Shown: in pieces, positions 61,721 through 64,000 of the stretch
Numbering within the stretch: position 1 is the first letter of the stretch
Layout of the letters: every line of letters starts with the position of its first letter
Assembly: GCA_016745215.1 (NCBI GenBank)
Contig: CP050890.1
Span: 1,798,001-1,862,000, forward strand
From: Thiohalocapsa sp. PB-PSB1
Lineage (GTDB): Bacteria; Pseudomonadota; Gammaproteobacteria; Chromatiales; Chromatiaceae
Length of the DNA stretch: 64,000 nt
Reading direction: 5' to 3'
Translations under genes and position numbers: made by a program
The notes under the pieces: generated by a model
What the model was told of the DNA's origin: nothing
Databases searched by the model: none
Seen by the model: the letters and a program-made list of their open reading frames with translations, nothing else

Positions 61721-62657
61721 TGGACCCTAAGTTTAGGACAGTAGTTTAAGCTCCCACAAAACCGAAAGAAACAAAGAAAGATGAGTGAAGTCAAGCGCAA
61801 GAGCTACACGGCGGCGTACAAGGCCAAGGTCGGATTGGATGCGATCCGGGCGGAGCGGACGGTCAATCAGATTGGGCAGGCTTACGGAGTGCATCCGGCG
61901 CAGGTACGGCAGGCGGAAGCAAGAGATCGTCGGGGGCGCGGAGAGCCTGTTTGGTAGGGCGCGGGAGCCGAAGCCGGCCGCCACCGGGGCGAGCGATGAG
62001 CGCCTGTACGTCGAATTCGGTCGCTTGAAGGTCGAGCTGGACTGGTTGAAATAAAGTCCGGGAAGAGCCTGTGAGTGTGCGTTGTGGCTGGATCAAGCTG
62101 GACGTTGGGCGACAGACCGGGGGCATGGGCTTGGCGGTGAGTCGGCAGTGCGGGCTTGGTACAGCCGCCGCGTGCTTGCCTGACGGGTCTGCAACGCCCT
62201 GCAGATGCAATTCTGCGTGGACTGCTGGACGACGCTCTGCGCGCGCACGGCAGGCCGGATAGCTTCAACACCGACCAAGGCTCGCAGTTTACCAGCGAGG
62301 CATTCACCAGTGTGCTGATGGAGGCCGGGATCGCCATCAGCATAGACGGGCGCGGCCGGGCACTAGACAGACTTCGTCGAGCGTCTGTGGCGTACGGTCA
62401 AGTACGAAGACATCCACCTCAAAGGCTACGCCACCCTAGCCGAGCTGGTGCGCGGGCTGCGCAAGTACTTTGCCTTCTACAACGCCGAGTGTCCACACCA
62501 AGCGCTGGGCTACCGCACTCCCGAACTGGTGCACCGCTCGGGCAACGGCGGCGGTGCCGTGATCGCGGACACCTCGGCTCGGCAGGGCGAGGCGATGCAA
62601 TTTATCTAATCAGCGAAGCCTAAACTCGGGGGAAAATTGTCCTGGACATGGGGTCCA
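61721..62657 (+). mobile_element. internally deleted IS3-family insertion sequence
   Basis: The ends TGGACCCTAAGTTTAGGACA at 61721 and the near-complement ending GGGGTCCA at 62657 are IS3-type inverted repeats. Inside, OrfA starts at 61781 (SEVKRKSYTAAYKAKVGLDA) and is frameshifted after about 45 codons. OrfB retains only the part from DSFNTDQGSQFTSEAF to the C-terminus, with another frameshift at 62360-62370; the later part reads VRGLRKYFAFYNAE. The first catalytic Asp region is missing. At 937 bp it is shorter than a complete element and cannot move by itself. Confidence 0.85.
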
Positions 62658-62670
62658 CTTTAATTTTTCG

Positions 62671-62729
62671 CCCGCAAGCGGGCTCCTACGTCGGCCGTTC
62701 CCGCCGGCTTGTAGGAGCCCGCTTGCGGG
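62671..62729. repeat. perfect 19-bp REP-like inverted repeat
   Basis: Arms CCCGCAAGCGGGCTCCTAC at 62671-62689 and the exact complement at 62711-62729 enclose 21 bp. The GTAGGAGCCCGCTT core also occurs inside MITE-B copies near 22787 and 63660. The surrounding gap 62658-63121 has no gene. Confidence 0.75.
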
Positions 62730-62960
62730 AGACTGCCGGTTACACGATAAGGATCGACCACGGGAAAACCATCCAATGCCAGGGCCGGTTTGTGGGGAAA
62801 CCTCAGGGATTGCCGGCTTTTCAGTCGGTTCGGCTTTGGCGTGGGTCAATGCCGAGCCTAATTCATCCGAGCTGAACGTGCGAGAGAAGATGTGCCAGGT
62901 CGTGCCGGCCGCAAGATCGCCTGATGCGGGCATTGAGCCCGCATCAGGCGAGGCCGGCTG

Positions 62961-63016
62961 GAAAGCCGGCGCTCCCAGAGAAAGCCGGCGCTCCCAGGGA
63001 AAGGCGGCGCTTTCAG
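62961..63016. repeat. three 19-bp tandem repeats
   Basis: The unit GAAAGCCGGCGCTCCCAG(A/G) is present twice without change apart from the last base (62961-62979 and 62980-62998), and a third, diverged unit runs to 63016. Each unit contains the palindrome GCCGGC. Confidence 0.8.
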
Positions 63017-63121
63017 TGCAACTTCCTTGGGATTCTGAAACTGCTGCGGTGTCTTGATTGACGGACTTGGCGTACAATCCATGGCTTTCTCCTTAGCAGT
63101 ACAATAGCGCGAGATGTACCG

Positions 63122-63487
63122 ATGCCGGTCCTGATCTTCCGCCTCAATAATGTTCCCGAGGATGAGGCCGCCGATGTGCGCGCCTTGCTCGACCAGCACG
63201 GCTTCGCCTATCACGAGACCACCGGTGGCTTCCTCGGCTTCGGCGTTGCCGGACTTTGGCTGCTGGACGACAGCCGCAAGGCCGCTGCCCGCGCGCTCAT
63301 CGACACCTATCAAGACGAGCGACGGGTGCGTCTGCGCGCCGAGCATGAGGCATTGCGCCGCGCCGGCCGCGCCGAGACCATGCTGCATCGCTTCGCCCGC
63401 CAGCCCTTGCAATCCCTATTCTATATTGCCGCCGCCGCCGCGGTATTGTACTTAACGCTCTGGCCCTTCTTGGCCTTGGAGGGCTGA
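63122..63487 (+). CDS. DUF6164 family protein
   Basis: A 121-residue protein. The N-terminal ferredoxin-like part begins with LIFRLNNVPEDEA and continues YHETTGGFLGFGVAGLWL. A basic helix (RLRAEHEALRRAGR) leads into one C-terminal membrane segment (FYIAAAAAVLYLTLWPFL). This is the usual layout of DUF6164/DUF2007-like proteins in gammaproteobacteria. The role is unknown. GAGA lies 7 nt upstream of ATG 63122. Confidence 0.8.
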   Translation: MPVLIFRLNNVPEDEAADVRALLDQHGFAYHETTGGFLGFGVAGLWLLDDSRKAAARALIDTYQDERRVRLRAEHEALRRAGRAETMLHRFARQPLQSLFYIAAAAAVLYLTLWPFLALEG

Positions 63488-63548
63488 TGCGCACGGCCGC
63501 GTAGGCTATTGCATCCGCTCTTGGCGGGCATGACCGGGGCCGTCGGCC

Positions 63549-63812
63549 GAATGCTGCCTTCAAATGATATAAGGATTCGCCGCAGAGACGCCAAGCGCGC
63601 AGAGGGGCTAAGGCGCCCCGCCCGCAGCGGACCTTGACCAGTCGTAGGAGCCGGTCGGCGTAGGAGCCCGCTTAGGGCGACCCGGCAAATGATGCCAGCG
63701 GAGCGGACGCGAGCGCCGTGCCTTTTCTGGGAGAAAGGCTTTAGGCCACTAGAAATTAAGAATAAAACTTCATTCTAGTTGAATGGCTGAACATTCTACG
63801 CAGGCAGCACCC
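63549..63812. mobile_element. MITE-B copy 3, about 264 bp, decayed left end
   Basis: The right end AGGCAGCACCC is intact. The left end reads GAATGCTGCCT, two changes from the consensus. The interior shares the GCAGAGACGC segment and the GTAGGAGCCCGCTTAGGGC block with copy 1 but lacks the GATCGG tract. No clear target duplication remains, so it is probably an older or internally deleted copy. Confidence 0.72.
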
Positions 63813-63938
63813 CCGCTGCCCGCTCCAACAGGCAGGTTGAGCATCGACACTCATGACCCAACGTTTATTAGGCTTGACAAAACCTAGTAAACGACCGTAA
63901 AGCACTAAATAATCATTGACGAATCCTGGAGATCCTTC

Positions 63939-64000
63939 ATGCGATATTTATCTACTCTCCTATCATCCGCCTTATTGCTCTCATCCGCCGCCTTCGCTAA
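63939..64000 (+). CDS. start of a secreted protein gene, cut by the window edge
   Basis: ATG 63939 with GGAG 8 nt upstream opens a frame of 20 visible codons: MRYLSTLLSSALLLSSAAFA, a typical signal peptide with an Ala-x-Ala-type end. A TTGACA at 63874-63879 could be its -35 element, but no convincing -10 follows at the right distance. The product cannot be named. Confidence 0.6.
   Translation, partial: MRYLSTLLSSALLLSSAAFA

Overview
The window looks like a chromosomal stretch of a GC-rich gammaproteobacterium, most likely a purple sulfur bacterium or close relative in the Chromatiales. The evidence is a DsrC-type sulfur carrier with both conserved C-terminal cysteines, the housekeeping genes ridA, mltB, recG, ubiA, dsbA, moaA, pdxH and purC, and many dispersed palindromic repeats and decayed four-helix-bundle (S23) genes. 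No tRNA, rRNA or CRISPR array was recognised. The organism assignment is inference, because no taxonomic marker gene is present.

Positions 1-11.9 kb are a defence island. It holds a DISARM-like operon: an Eco57I/PglX-type adenine methyltransferase running in from the left edge, a DrmA-type helicase and a DrmB-type DUF1998 protein. A separate two-gene module is nested between methyltransferase and helicase: an AAA_21-type ATPase followed by a DUF4276 TOPRIM-like protein. A wrecked VapBC-like toxin-antitoxin pair lies between methyltransferase and ATPase. No drmC follows drmB; a decayed S23 gene and then purC do.

Positions 12-23 kb are ordinary chromosome: purC, a conserved hypothetical, ridA, mltB, yjbQ, recG, ubiA, dsbA, a membrane protein and one IS transposase. 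Two families of small non-autonomous elements (MITE-A and MITE-B below) start here.

Positions 23-30.7 kb are a zinc regulon: znuA with a Zur-like box, a second box with a znuA relic, znuC, znuB, zur, then a Zrg-like cluster (DUF2796 histidine-rich periplasmic protein, ABC ATPase, FtsX/MacB-type permease, DUF3299 lipoprotein, small cysteine-containing secreted protein).

Positions 30.8-46.5 kb hold a third MITE-like element, a 700-residue secreted protein, moaA, a multi-PAS histidine kinase, a stand-alone encapsulated-ferritin-type protein, a GT81-like glycosyltransferase, pdxH, a histone-H1-like repeat protein and two GH57 glycoside hydrolases.

Positions 46.7-53.5 kb hold an HPt-REC-REC-GGDEF regulator, then a compact MurE-like ligase / M14 carboxypeptidase lipoprotein / dicarboxylate-type symporter cluster, then a class II amidotransferase.

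Positions 53.5-64 kb are a repeat-rich accessory zone: dsrC, an unknown protein between inverted 174-bp repeats, a DUF3050 protein, an alanine-type symporter, a coiled-coil DUF3782 nuclease-like protein, an S23 pseudogene, further MITE-B copies, an internally deleted IS3 element, a glycine-zipper lipoprotein and a DUF6164 protein. A new secreted-protein gene runs off the right edge.
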